Counted from the first letter of the stretch, positions 55,339-63,875 are shown. The stretch: DNA of 64,000 bases from Bacteroidales bacterium (GCA_017633255.1 JAGBPS010000040.1:35569-99568), one strand, 5' to 3'. Translations and numbers: made by a program. The notes: a model not told the origin generated them from the letters alone.

Positions 55339-56613
55339 ATGAAAAAACATGTCTTCATTTTGGCATTGACAGCCTTGATTTTCAGCGGATGCCGCAAAGA
55401 AGCCGACTACCATCCCTATATCGGTGAATTCGGTGATTTAGCTTATAACAGCTACTCCTCACAGTTTGACTACCTCTGGAAATGCATGAGCACCGGCTAT
55501 GTGTTTTGGGATGTGGACGAGACAAACTGGGATGCTGTTTACGACGAATATATGCCCAAATTCCAAGCCCTTGACGCGAAGCACGAGGCCGGACAGGATG
55601 TCACCCTCGCTGAGTTGGAAACGCTCTATAAAGGAGCTGTGGGTGGCCTAAAAGATCATCATCTGGCTTTTAGAGTTAAAAACCTCTTCCCCTCGCCCAA
55701 TGACAACGCCCCCTATCTGACCATCAGACCTGGACAAATTGAAGTGGAAAGCAGGGATTATTATATTGAGTCTATAAACGATGAGCAAACGAAGCTTATA
55801 ACGTTTCTGAACAGCATCGAATCGCATTACGACATCGCAGTGCATGAATCAGCTGACGGAGACGTTCCTGAACTTGGGGGAAGCGTCACCTATCATTACT
55901 GCCTGATCAACCTTCCCGATGGACGCAAGATACCCTACCTTTGGCAATCAATGGCAGCCATCACACCTGTTATGCGCACTCCCATCTCTCCTGCCTCCAA
56001 CCTTATCGACCATTGGCTGACAGCCATCACAGAGACGCCACGCGAGCAGCTCGCCGGCATCATCCTCGACAACCGAAGCAACAGGGGTGGTTATCAGGAT
56101 GATCTTGATTATCTCGTTGGCACCTATCTTAACGAAAAGACGGAGATTCTCAAAACGCGCTACAAGGAAGGTCCCGGCAGACTGGAGCATTCCGTTTGGA
56201 CTCCCTATTACCTCAACCCACAAACCCAATACCATCGCGACATCACCGCTGAGAGAATCCCCTACGTTATCCTTTGCGACATCAACTCCGTCAGCATGGG
56301 CGAGATAGAGCCGCTGGTCATCAAAGCGGTGCTCCCCACAAGCTATGTCATCGGCGAGCGCACTTTTGGCGGCACTGGGCCACTGCAACCTGCCACTTCC
56401 ATCAACCTCAACTACGGAGGACCTTTTGGCAATATCAGCACCATGCACCATTACGTCTATACCTCTTCCTTCGAGGCAATGATTGGTGGCCAAGTACGAG
56501 AAGGCATCGGCTGTGTACCCGATCAAGAGGTGCTTCGTAAGAACTACAACGGAGACTTCAAGCCTCAGTTGGATGCTGCCATCGAACACATCAAAAACAA
56601 CGCTATACATTAA
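55339..56613 (+). CDS. S41-family lipoprotein peptidase
   Basis: A 424-residue protein with a lipoprotein signal (LTALIFSGC). The tail-specific-protease core shows GIILDNRSNRGG and the catalytic region VILCDINSVSMGEIE, with Ser319 in the position of the nucleophile; GERTFGGTGPLQPATSINLNYGGPFG follows. No PDZ domain is obvious between the N-terminal helical part and the core. Bacteroidota carry many such envelope peptidases of unknown target. It is followed after 16 bases by the PAP2-VanX gene. A second copy of its 3' end lies at 58767. Confidence 0.88.
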   Translation: MKKHVFILALTALIFSGCRKEADYHPYIGEFGDLAYNSYSSQFDYLWKCMSTGYVFWDVDETNWDAVYDEYMPKFQALDAKHEAGQDVTLAELETLYKGAVGGLKDHHLAFRVKNLFPSPNDNAPYLTIRPGQIEVESRDYYIESINDEQTKLITFLNSIESHYDIAVHESADGDVPELGGSVTYHYCLINLPDGRKIPYLWQSMAAITPVMRTPISPASNLIDHWLTAITETPREQLAGIILDNRSNRGGYQDDLDYLVGTYLNEKTEILKTRYKEGPGRLEHSVWTPYYLNPQTQYHRDITAERIPYVILCDINSVSMGEIEPLVIKAVLPTSYVIGERTFGGTGPLQPATSINLNYGGPFGNISTMHHYVYTSSFEAMIGGQVREGIGCVPDQEVLRKNYNGDFKPQLDAAIEHIKNNAIH

Positions 56614-56629
56614 TGACAAACTGAATAAT

Positions 56630-58030
56630 ATGAAACGAATTTCACTGTGTATGTTAGTCGCCATCCTGATGGGCACATGCTTTCAGAGCAAGGCTCAGAG
56701 CGACACCCCAACGCTGTATTTCAGCACCGAGAAAATGCCCAACCTCATCAAATGTCTTCCTCCCCCACCTGACACCATTGGAACGGATTTTGCCCACGAC
56801 ATCATGCGATACATGTGGGGCAAGACACAGCGCAGCGACAAGGTCCGCACGGCCATTGCGGTACATGACGCAGTATGGAATTTAGACTCGCTTTTTGCGG
56901 CGTTTACCGTGCCTTTTGGCCTCGAGGTATCGAAAGAGAAAACTCCAGAGATCTACAAATTATTATTCAACAGCCTCTCCACCATCGACCAGATGCGTGT
57001 CGCACCGAAGGCCTACTATTTCCGCAAGCGCCCCTTTGTCCGCTTCAACGAACACATGTATACCCAATATGAGGAGGCGGAGCTGGCAGGCGAGGGGTCC
57101 TATCCCTCGGGGCACAGCCAGCGCGGCTATGCGACAGCCCTGCTGCTCTCCGAAATCAACCCCGACAATGCCGACACCATCATGGCACGAGGCTACATGT
57201 ATGGCGAGAGCCGCATCATTGTGGGTGCCCACTGGCAGAGTGATGTGGATGCCAGCCGCCTCGCAGGCGCCATCGGTCTGGCACGCTTGCATACCAGTCC
57301 GGAGTTCCTCGCACAACTGACTAAAGCCCAAAACGAATTCAAGCGACTGAAAGGAAAGATCTCCCCCACTGATGACGCATCGCAGTTTGTGGAATTGGCG
57401 GAAGCTATCCCCGATGTCATTCTGGAAATCCGCTATTACAGCACCTACAACTTTTTAGGGGCAAAGGTGGACGGTTATCAGGAGCCTATAACACTGATTA
57501 CCCGTCAGGCTGCCGACAGCCTCCGCGCCGTGAGCGATGAACTGCTGAAACAGGGTTACCGCCTGAAAATTTTCGATGCCTACCGTCCGCAGTGCGCCGT
57601 TGACCACTTCATGCGCTGGGGTGCCGACATCACCGATACACTCATGAAACCGTATTTCTATCCTGACGTGCCCCGCGACAAACTCTTCGAACTCGAATAC
57701 ATCGCTGAACATAGCAGTCACACCCGCGGTTCCACTGTGGATCTCACCCTGTTTGACATGAGAACGGAGAAAGAGGTAGATATGGGCGGCACCTTCGACT
57801 GGTTCGGCCGTGAAAGCCATCCCGATTTTGGAGGCAATCCCGAAACTGGAGAATACCAGCCCAACAACCACATCACCGCTGAGCAGTTCCGCAACCGTAT
57901 GATCCTGCGCAGAGCCATGTTGCGCCACGGTTTCAAGCCCTATCCTACCGAATGGTGGCACTTCACCCTGAAGAATGAACCGTTCCCGGACACCTACTTC
58001 ACCTTCCCCGTGAAAAAACTTGACGACTAA
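56630..58030 (+). CDS. Fused PAP2-type acid phosphatase and VanX-type D-Ala-D-Ala dipeptidase
   Basis: A 466-residue two-domain secreted protein starting with a signal peptide (LVAILMGTCFQSKAQ). Residues about 25-240 form a class A acid phosphatase/PAP2 domain with the three motifs KAYYFRKRPF, YPSGHSQRGY (His162) and SRIIVGAHWQSD (His201, Asp205). Residues about 255-466 form an M15D (VanX) peptidase: FLGAKVDGY, IFDAYRPQCAVDHF, SSHTRGSTVDL (zinc ligands His364, Asp371) and EWWHF (Glu441, zinc ligand His444). All catalytic residues of both parts appear intact. One can expect a periplasmic enzyme acting on phosphate esters or lipid pyrophosphates and on D-Ala-D-Ala-type peptides. Cleavage of intracellular dipeptide, as in vancomycin resistance, is unlikely because of the signal peptide. 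Confidence 0.9.
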   Translation: MKRISLCMLVAILMGTCFQSKAQSDTPTLYFSTEKMPNLIKCLPPPPDTIGTDFAHDIMRYMWGKTQRSDKVRTAIAVHDAVWNLDSLFAAFTVPFGLEVSKEKTPEIYKLLFNSLSTIDQMRVAPKAYYFRKRPFVRFNEHMYTQYEEAELAGEGSYPSGHSQRGYATALLLSEINPDNADTIMARGYMYGESRIIVGAHWQSDVDASRLAGAIGLARLHTSPEFLAQLTKAQNEFKRLKGKISPTDDASQFVELAEAIPDVILEIRYYSTYNFLGAKVDGYQEPITLITRQAADSLRAVSDELLKQGYRLKIFDAYRPQCAVDHFMRWGADITDTLMKPYFYPDVPRDKLFELEYIAEHSSHTRGSTVDLTLFDMRTEKEVDMGGTFDWFGRESHPDFGGNPETGEYQPNNHITAEQFRNRMILRRAMLRHGFKPYPTEWWHFTLKNEPFPDTYFTFPVKKLDD

Positions 58031-58040
58031 AAATATAATT

Positions 58041-58751
58041 ATGAAAAAATCATACCTGAAAATCTTAACAGTCATTCTTTTGTGCTGGATGACGATAGAG
58101 GCCAACGCCCAAGAGAAACCCAGATGGATCATTGGGGTGAAAGGAGGCTGGAGTTATACCAGCATCGCCCGCTCAAACATGGGCCGTGTGGATGAAACCT
58201 ATTCCCCACTCAGCGGCTATGATGTAGGGGTGCAGGCACGATGCAGACTGCTTGACTGGCTGGCCATACGCATCGATTTGGGCTTCATGTCCCGTTCGCA
58301 CAAAATGGACCGCAACCTCCATTATATTGACAAAGTTTACACCAAGTATTCCAACGATTACCTCATGCTACCCGTAATGGCTGACTTCTCCTTTGGCGGA
58401 AAAAAATTACGGGGCCATGCTTATTGCGGTGTATATGGCTCCTTCTGGATGCAAGCCCGAGTAAAAGGAAAAACCTATTGGATGACAGACTATTATATCT
58501 ATTTTAACGACTTCAAGGAGAAGCGTGCGTTCAACAGCGAGGACCGACGCCTTACCGCAGGAGCCGTTGGCGGGTTGGGATTAAGTTATGCTTTTCTTGA
58601 TACATGGAAAAACGGTGGCGGTCCCGTCATCACTCTCGACGCGCTGTATTACTACGACTTTGTCAGCCATCACAAGGGTTATCCACATCTGAGCGACCCC
58701 CGCTATCTGAGCACCCTTTCCATCACACTTGGTCTGGCCTTTTGTTTCTAA
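58041..58751 (+). CDS. Outer-membrane beta-barrel protein
   Basis: The 236-residue protein has a signal peptide (VILLCWMTIEANAQ). The rest is the alternating pattern of a small eight-stranded porin-like barrel (WIIGVKGGWSYTSIA at the start, a C-terminal strand LSITLGLAFCF with terminal Phe). This is the Bacteroidota PorT/OmpW-like barrel layout, but without a specific family match. It lies 10 bases after the PAP2-VanX gene and is probably cotranscribed. Confidence 0.8.
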   Translation: MKKSYLKILTVILLCWMTIEANAQEKPRWIIGVKGGWSYTSIARSNMGRVDETYSPLSGYDVGVQARCRLLDWLAIRIDLGFMSRSHKMDRNLHYIDKVYTKYSNDYLMLPVMADFSFGGKKLRGHAYCGVYGSFWMQARVKGKTYWMTDYYIYFNDFKEKRAFNSEDRRLTAGAVGGLGLSYAFLDTWKNGGGPVITLDALYYYDFVSHHKGYPHLSDPRYLSTLSITLGLAFCF

Positions 58752-58766
58752 GTCGTCAATCCTTAA

Positions 58767-58970
58767 AACCTCACCTACGGCGGGCCCTTTGGCAACAATG
58801 AGACTATGAATCATTACATCTACACCGCCACATTCGAGTGTGCGACTAACGGGAAAGTGCTTGAAGGCATCGGCATTACTCCTGATTTAGAGGTGCTTCG
58901 CAAGAACCACAACGGCGACTACAAGCCCCAACTGGATGCCGCCATCGAATACATCAAAAACAGGCACTGA
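58767..58970 (+). pseudogene. 3' fragment of a second S41 peptidase gene
   Basis: The 67 codons from NLTYGGPFGNNETMNHYIYT to LDAAIEYIKNRH align without a gap, except at the very end, to the last part of the S41 lipoprotein at 55339-56613. That gene reads NLNYGGPFGNISTMHHYVYT and ends LDAAIEHIKNNAIH. Roughly 45 of 67 residues match. There is no start codon, promoter or catalytic serine. The fragment follows the barrel gene by 15 bases, so it marks a past duplication and deletion. Confidence 0.85.
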
Positions 58971-59047
58971 TTCGTCAGCGTTGGTCAGCACCCTGTTTAG
59001 GCACAATCCAAAGTGTTATTTTCCCTTACGGATATAAGGTTTTTTTG

Positions 59048-59055
59048 TATATTTG
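59048..59055 (+). promoter_or_regulatory. Putative -7 box of the flavodoxin-like gene
   Basis: Plus-strand TATATTTG, 187 bases before the ATG at 59243. The long leader contains a 28-base palindrome and a 21-base tandem repeat. Confidence 0.5.
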
Positions 59056-59105
59056 CAACCTTAAAAGGATTCTTACAAGTAACGACGGCGACGGGGGCGA
59101 CAACG

Positions 59106-59174
59106 GTAGAGACAACGCATGCGTTGTCTCTACGTCATCCGATTCCCCATCGTCGTCATCCGATTCCCCATCGT
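59106..59174. repeat. 28-base REP-like palindrome plus 21-base tandem repeat in a leader
   Basis: GTAGAGACAACGCA/TGCGTTGTCTCTAC is a perfect 28-base palindrome (59106-59133). It is followed by two exact copies of CGTCATCCGATTCCCCATCG plus T (59133-59153 and 59154-59174). The palindrome shares its outer eight bases with the one at 9606-9633. The gap 58971-59242 has no gene. Confidence 0.85.
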
Positions 59175-59242
59175 CATGCACACAACAAACGACACAACCG
59201 TGCAAAACCATCGGACAACAACGTTTTCAACATCAGTAAAAA

Positions 59243-59923
59243 ATGGAAAACAAAACTATAAAGGCAGTCTTTGTGAACGGAGGGCCGCGAAAAAAATGGA
59301 ACACGGTACAATTGTTGGAAAGTGCCATGAAAGGGACTCAGGAGGCCGGTGCCGAGGTGGAAATCATCAACCTCTATGACATAGATTTCAAAGGATGCAA
59401 GAGCTGCTTCGCCTGCCAGTTGAAAAACGCCAAGACAGACGGTATGTGCGCCATTCGAGACGATTTGCGTCCCGTGCTCGAAAGGGCATGCGAGGCAGAT
59501 GTGATTGTTATCGGCTCGCCTGTCTATTTCAGTTATCCCACGGGTGAAACGCGCTCATTCCTCGAAAGGTTGATTTTCCCAAACTTCACCTACGACTACG
59601 ACGAGCAGGGGAACCGTCGTCGTCCCATCCGTGAGAAGCAAACAGCTATGATTTTCACGATGAACATACCCGAGGAAGCTATGGCAGAATGGAAATATCC
59701 CGTGCTTCTGGGTACTTGTGAAAAGCAGTTGCGTGAAAATTTTGGCCACAGCGAAACACTCTACGCCTGCAACACCTACCAGTTCACCGACTACTCCCGT
59801 TACGCCATGACCGTGTTCAAAGAAGAGGACAAACGCCAGCACCGCGACGCACACTGGCAGACCGACCTGCAGAACGCTTACGAGCTCGGGAAAAGGCTGG
59901 TGGAAAAAGCAAAAGGAGAATAA
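59243..59923 (+). CDS. Flavodoxin-fold NAD(P)H-dependent reductase
   Basis: A 226-residue protein of the NADPH-dependent FMN reductase/flavodoxin family. The start KAVFVNGGPRKKWNTVQLLESAM binds the FMN phosphate. FKGCKSCFACQLKNAKTDGMCAIRDDL is the cysteine pair motif common in Bacteroidota and archaeal iron-sulfur flavoprotein-like members. IVIGSPVYFSYPTGETRSFLERL is the second flavin loop. It is a single gene; its redox partner is unknown. Confidence 0.9.
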   Translation: MENKTIKAVFVNGGPRKKWNTVQLLESAMKGTQEAGAEVEIINLYDIDFKGCKSCFACQLKNAKTDGMCAIRDDLRPVLERACEADVIVIGSPVYFSYPTGETRSFLERLIFPNFTYDYDEQGNRRRPIREKQTAMIFTMNIPEEAMAEWKYPVLLGTCEKQLRENFGHSETLYACNTYQFTDYSRYAMTVFKEEDKRQHRDAHWQTDLQNAYELGKRLVEKAKGE

Positions 59924-60020
59924 ACAAATTCCTTATCTCCACAGATTGCACGGGTTTTCATGGATATCAACAAAAAATGGAAATAAAAAATTTCCCCCTG
60001 TTGATTCAAAAAAAAATCCG

Positions 60021-60028
60021 TACTTTTG
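60021..60028 (+). promoter_or_regulatory. Putative -7 box of the HlyD-MFS operon
   Basis: Plus-strand TACTTTTG, 82 bases before the ATG at 60110. The leader contains a hairpin GCCTT-ggta-AAGGC (60042-60055). Confidence 0.55.
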
Positions 60029-60109
60029 CCACTGATTTTGAGCCTTGGTAAAGGCGAGGGGTAGCCCTATAATATTCCACTGATTATTAACAAATTATAG
60101 GACTGCCTT

Positions 60110-61144
60110 ATGAAAAAGACAAAACTCCGTTCCTACATTTACAACGCCGTGATAATCCTACTTCTGATAACGGGAATCGTTTATGTTGTGCTTCAATTCA
60201 CCCATCTCGGCCATGTAGAATACACCGACAACGCACGTGTGTGCCAATACATCGCCCCACAAAACACACGCGTGCAGGGTTTTATTCGCGAAATCCGCTT
60301 CGAGGCGTACCAGCACGTGAACGAGGGCGACACGCTCGTCACCCTGGAGGACAGTGAGTACAGGCTCCGATTGGCACAGGCCCGCAGTGACCTTGCCCGC
60401 GCCGAACAGCAGAGCAAACAAGCCGGCTCGTCGGTGCTCAGCGCCACCAGCAACATCAGCGCCACACAGTCGCTGAAAGAAGAGGCTCTCGTGAACATGG
60501 AGAATCTCCAGCGCGATGACCACCGATACGAGCAGTTGTTGCTTGTCGGCGGCGTTTCGCAGCACCAGTACGACCAGACCCACACCGCCTACCTTGCCGC
60601 CAAGGCCCGCTACGAGCAAATATGCCATACCGTTGATATGCAGCAGAATGTTGCCGACGAGCAGGGCTACAGCCGTTCCGCCTCCGAAGCGGCGGTGAAG
60701 TTGGCACAGGCGGCCGTAGAGCTGGCAGAACTCAACCTGTCATACTGCTACATCATCGCCACCCACTCGGGTGTGGTCGGCGCACGCGACATCAACGTCG
60801 GTGAACTTGTCAACCCAGGGCAGACCCTCGTCAGCATCGTCGATGAAAACCAAAAATGGGTGGAGGCCAACTACCGCGAAAGCCAACTGTCTCATATCAA
60901 GGATGGGGCGGAAGTTAACATCGTGGTAGATGCCATCCCCGACCATAAGTACAAAGGCCGTGTGGAGCGTCTCTCCGATGCCACCGGCAGCGCTTTTTCG
61001 CTGCTGCCCGTCGATAACGCCACCGGTAATTTCGTCAAGGTAGAGCAGCGGCTCACCGTCCGCATCGCCCTCGACGAGAACAGCGCTGAGGACCTGAAAA
61101 AGCTCAAGGCGGGCTACAGTGTGGAGTGCGAAGTGAAATACTAA
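60110..61144 (+). CDS. HlyD/EmrA-family membrane-fusion protein
   Basis: A 344-residue protein with one N-terminal membrane helix (residues 10-30). The EmrA layout follows: HVEYTDNARVCQYIAPQNTRVQGFIREI, lipoyl half VNEGDTLVTLEDSEYRLRLAQA, a long helical hairpin, then LNLSYCYIIATHSGVVGARDINVGELVNPGQTLVSIVD and a beta-barrel. It bridges an inner-membrane exporter to an outer-membrane channel. The MFS-like gene follows after 4 bases. No channel gene is adjacent. Confidence 0.92.
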   Translation: MKKTKLRSYIYNAVIILLLITGIVYVVLQFTHLGHVEYTDNARVCQYIAPQNTRVQGFIREIRFEAYQHVNEGDTLVTLEDSEYRLRLAQARSDLARAEQQSKQAGSSVLSATSNISATQSLKEEALVNMENLQRDDHRYEQLLLVGGVSQHQYDQTHTAYLAAKARYEQICHTVDMQQNVADEQGYSRSASEAAVKLAQAAVELAELNLSYCYIIATHSGVVGARDINVGELVNPGQTLVSIVDENQKWVEANYRESQLSHIKDGAEVNIVVDAIPDHKYKGRVERLSDATGSAFSLLPVDNATGNFVKVEQRLTVRIALDENSAEDLKKLKAGYSVECEVKY

Positions 61145-61148
61145 CGTT

Positions 61149-62729
61149 ATGCAAACCAACCATCCTTTCATGATGCCCATGTTCCGGGCATTCGTGCCGC
61201 GGCGCATCCAACCGTGGATTTACCTTGTGCAGGTGATGTGCATCCAGTTCTCCGGCGGGGTCTATCTCGGCGCGTTGGAGGCGGTGCGTGGCACCACCAA
61301 CCTGATGATCGAGGACCTGCTGATGCTGCTCTACACCGGCTTAGCGGGTATGGCGGTCTGGTTCCCGATGCTCTTCCGGATGAAGTTCCGCTTCACCAAC
61401 CAGCAGCTGCTCTGCGGCGCGGCGGCGGTAATCGGCATCTGCAACTTCATCACGATGAGCACCACCAATATGGCCATACTTCTGCCCATCTGTTTCATCG
61501 CGGGCATCGCGAAGATACAGGGCACTTTTGAATGTATGAGCAACATCCAACTGTGGATCACGCCGCCGCGCGACTTTGGGGTCTTCTTCCCCGTGCTGCA
61601 CATCGTCTTGCTCACCGCCATCACAGGTAGCGCGTGGCTTGCGGCGGTGGTCGCCTTCCACCTACCGTGGCAGATGATGCACGTACTCACCATCGGCACG
61701 ATGTGCTTCGTCATCCTCGTGCAGTTCACCCTTTGCAAGCCCTTCTGCCCGATGCCGCAACGAATGCCACTCAAGGGCATTGACATCACCACCGGGCTGC
61801 TGATGAGCGTGCTGATGCTGATGGTCAGCTACTTCCTCGTCTATGGCGACTACCTGATGTGGTTCCGGTCGCCGCGCCTGCGCTGGATTGTCGCCATTGC
61901 ACTCATCCTGTTGGCATTCGTCATGTACCGACTCAAAACAGTGGAGAAACCGTATATCTCGTTGGAAATTTTTCGATACAAAAATGTGATTCCCATACTA
62001 TTGGTTACCATAGTAGCAGAGGTACTGCTCGGCGCAGAACACACTTTGGAGGAAATTTACTGGAGCGAGGTGCGCGGGTTGGAGGAACACACCAAGACGG
62101 GATTGTGTCTGTGGTCGTTACCGGGCGTATATGCCGGCGTCGTCATCACCCTCTTCTGGCTCGGACATCGAAAATGGAAAGTATGGAAACTTTTTGCCAT
62201 CGGTTTCGCCTGCATCACGGTATATGCGATACGGATGTACTTCCTGATGGACCTCAACGTGCCCATCACGGCCTACCGGTGGGCGTTGGTGCTCCGGGGG
62301 TGCGCCTACGCGGTGCTTGCGGTGTCGCTGATGTGGTCGCTTCACGAGTCGGTGCACGAGCTGGAGCACTTCTTTATGGCGCTGTTCATCTTCAACGTCA
62401 TCCACATGTACCTCGCCGGTGCTTCGGGCTACGGACTCTACACCTCGCTGTTCCAACACTTTATGGCCGACAACATGTCGCGTTATGGCTCGTACCTGAC
62501 GCTCACGGGCGTGGACATGCAGCAGTTTGACATGAACGGGTTCATGAACGGCTATTACCTCCATTCAATGATGTCGGTGACGCTGAAGCAGATTTTCGGG
62601 CAGATAATATGGGCAGCAGGCTTCATGACGATGGCGTTCCTTCTGTTGGAAATCCCACGAGTGCGCACGGGCATCGAGAAGGTTCCCTACTGGACGGTGT
62701 ATGGTATCAAGATGCTGACGCGCGAATAA
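61149..62729 (+). CDS. MFS-type multidrug exporter, EmrB-like
   Basis: A 526-residue inner-membrane protein with about fourteen predicted helices, which fits the DHA2 (14-helix) branch of the major facilitator superfamily. The typical DHA2 loop motifs are weak (AGIAKIQGTFECMSNIQLWITPPRDFGVFFPVL is the nearest to a conserved loop), so it belongs to a divergent Bacteroidota group. With the HlyD protein it would form a two-part export complex needing an outer-membrane channel from elsewhere. Substrate unknown. Confidence 0.82.
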   Translation: MQTNHPFMMPMFRAFVPRRIQPWIYLVQVMCIQFSGGVYLGALEAVRGTTNLMIEDLLMLLYTGLAGMAVWFPMLFRMKFRFTNQQLLCGAAAVIGICNFITMSTTNMAILLPICFIAGIAKIQGTFECMSNIQLWITPPRDFGVFFPVLHIVLLTAITGSAWLAAVVAFHLPWQMMHVLTIGTMCFVILVQFTLCKPFCPMPQRMPLKGIDITTGLLMSVLMLMVSYFLVYGDYLMWFRSPRLRWIVAIALILLAFVMYRLKTVEKPYISLEIFRYKNVIPILLVTIVAEVLLGAEHTLEEIYWSEVRGLEEHTKTGLCLWSLPGVYAGVVITLFWLGHRKWKVWKLFAIGFACITVYAIRMYFLMDLNVPITAYRWALVLRGCAYAVLAVSLMWSLHESVHELEHFFMALFIFNVIHMYLAGASGYGLYTSLFQHFMADNMSRYGSYLTLTGVDMQQFDMNGFMNGYYLHSMMSVTLKQIFGQIIWAAGFMTMAFLLLEIPRVRTGIEKVPYWTVYGIKMLTRE

Positions 62730-62746
62730 AGAATCCTATTTTTTCT

Positions 62747-62754
62747 TATTTTTG
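62747..62754 (+). promoter_or_regulatory. Putative -7 box of the small lipoprotein gene
   Basis: Plus-strand TATTTTTG, 42 bases before the ATG at 62796. Confidence 0.5.
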
Positions 62755-62795
62755 CCGCCTCAAAAGATGAAATAATAAATACGGACAAATGCAAT

Positions 62796-63248
62796 ATGAG
62801 AAAATTTTTTTTGATAATCTTTGCCTTGATAATATTTACAGCATGTCGTGGCAGACAAACGCAGGCAGAAAATGCTGGTGCAGCTGTTGCAGATTCAACG
62901 GAAGTAATGGCACCGGAAGAAACGGACTCGATGGCAAGTCGTCCCCAAAGCTACCATCTGACGGGCACCATTGGTGAAGACAAAGCCAACATGGTGTTGG
63001 ATAAGAATGGCAACGATGTGACGGGTGTCGTCACGCGATGTGACTATTGCGTGCCTATCAATGTAGAAGGCACCTGGCAGGGTGACAACATCACAGTGGA
63101 TGGCGTAAGCCAAGCTGGCTCGCATATTGAATATGAATTGACTGTCACAGGCAGCGCCGTTCAAGGTGCAGAGATGTTGTCTGCCGAAGGAGAAGTCGAA
63201 AAGCAAAACGTCATTATGACGATAGAACACACACAACTGGGAAAATGA
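62796..63248 (+). CDS. Small lipoprotein of unknown function
   Basis: A 150-residue protein with lipoprotein signal MRKFFLIIFALIIFTAC. A Ser/Thr/Glu-rich linker (residues 20-50) precedes a compact beta-rich domain of about 95 residues with a possible disulfide pair (RCDYCVPINVEG). I do not recognise a family. It has its own promoter and no obvious partner. Confidence 0.75.
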   Translation: MRKFFLIIFALIIFTACRGRQTQAENAGAAVADSTEVMAPEETDSMASRPQSYHLTGTIGEDKANMVLDKNGNDVTGVVTRCDYCVPINVEGTWQGDNITVDGVSQAGSHIEYELTVTGSAVQGAEMLSAEGEVEKQNVIMTIEHTQLGK

Positions 63249-63343
63249 ATTTTTTCACGATTGGCTTGTAAGTAGTTGTAATTCGGGAAGTTTTGCAAGC
63301 ATATTCCGCATCTCACGCAAAGGCCCGATGTCGCGTTTTTTTG

Positions 63344-63351
63344 TATCTTTG
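63344..63351 (+). promoter_or_regulatory. Putative -7 box of the tyrosine phosphatase remnant
   Basis: Plus-strand TATCTTTG, 18 bases before the ATG at 63370. It is well preserved although the gene is broken. Confidence 0.5.
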
Positions 63352-63369
63352 CAAAGTAAAAAGAAAATC

Positions 63370-63826
63370 ATGGCATTATTAGACGAACAATTTCTGCCTG
63401 TCAAAGGTATTCCCAACGCACGTGACCTCGGCGGCTATAAAACAGCTGACGGCATGATAGTCAAAAGCGGAATGCTCATCCGCGGCGCTTCATTGGCTAT
63501 GGCAAAAGATGCCGACCTCCAGCTGTTGGCTAATCTTCAAGTGGTCAAGGTCATCGACTTCAGAACCGACTTCGAGAAAAATGGCAAAGAAAACAGGGTG
63601 TTGCCGGAGGGTGAAATTCTTTGGCGGCAAGGAGGAAGAACTGGCTGTGGTGAAAGCTTTCATTGGTGCCAACACGGAAAATTTTATCCACGCCCTCGAC
63701 TTAATCAACTCGGAACATGGTTCAATGGATACCTATCTGCGCAACGTTTTGGGTTTGACCGATGCGGATTTCGAGATATTGAGAGGGCGTTACCTGAATA
63801 GCATGAAGATGCATTTTGATGAATGA
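63370..63826 (+). pseudogene. Tyrosine-protein phosphatase with internal deletion
   Basis: The first part (LDEQFLPVKGIPNARDLGGYKTADGMIVKSGMLIRGASL, VKVIDFRTDFEKNG) is the N-terminus of a PF13350-type tyrosine phosphatase. After about residue 84 the frame turns to nonsense and ends at 63801. A second frame, entered near 63615-63630, carries the family's C-terminus (FIHALDLINSEHGSMDTYLRNVLGLTDADFEILRGRYL) to 63826. The middle of the protein, including the catalytic HCxxGKDR loop, is absent. Total length is about 150 codons against 250-280 for the family. Confidence 0.82.
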
Positions 63827-63834
63827 TTAAGCAC

Positions 63835-63867
63835 AAAGTCGCAGTTCGAAGGCTGCGACTTTTTTTG
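63835..63867 (+). terminator. Terminator of the tyrosine phosphatase remnant
   Basis: AAAGTCGCAG (63835-63844) pairs with CTGCGACTTT (63853-63862), followed by T residues. Confidence 0.85.
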
Positions 63868-63875
63868 TATCTTTG
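63868..63875 (+). promoter_or_regulatory. Putative -7 box of the last gene
   Basis: Plus-strand TATCTTTG, directly after the terminator and 23 bases before the ATG at 63898. Confidence 0.55.
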
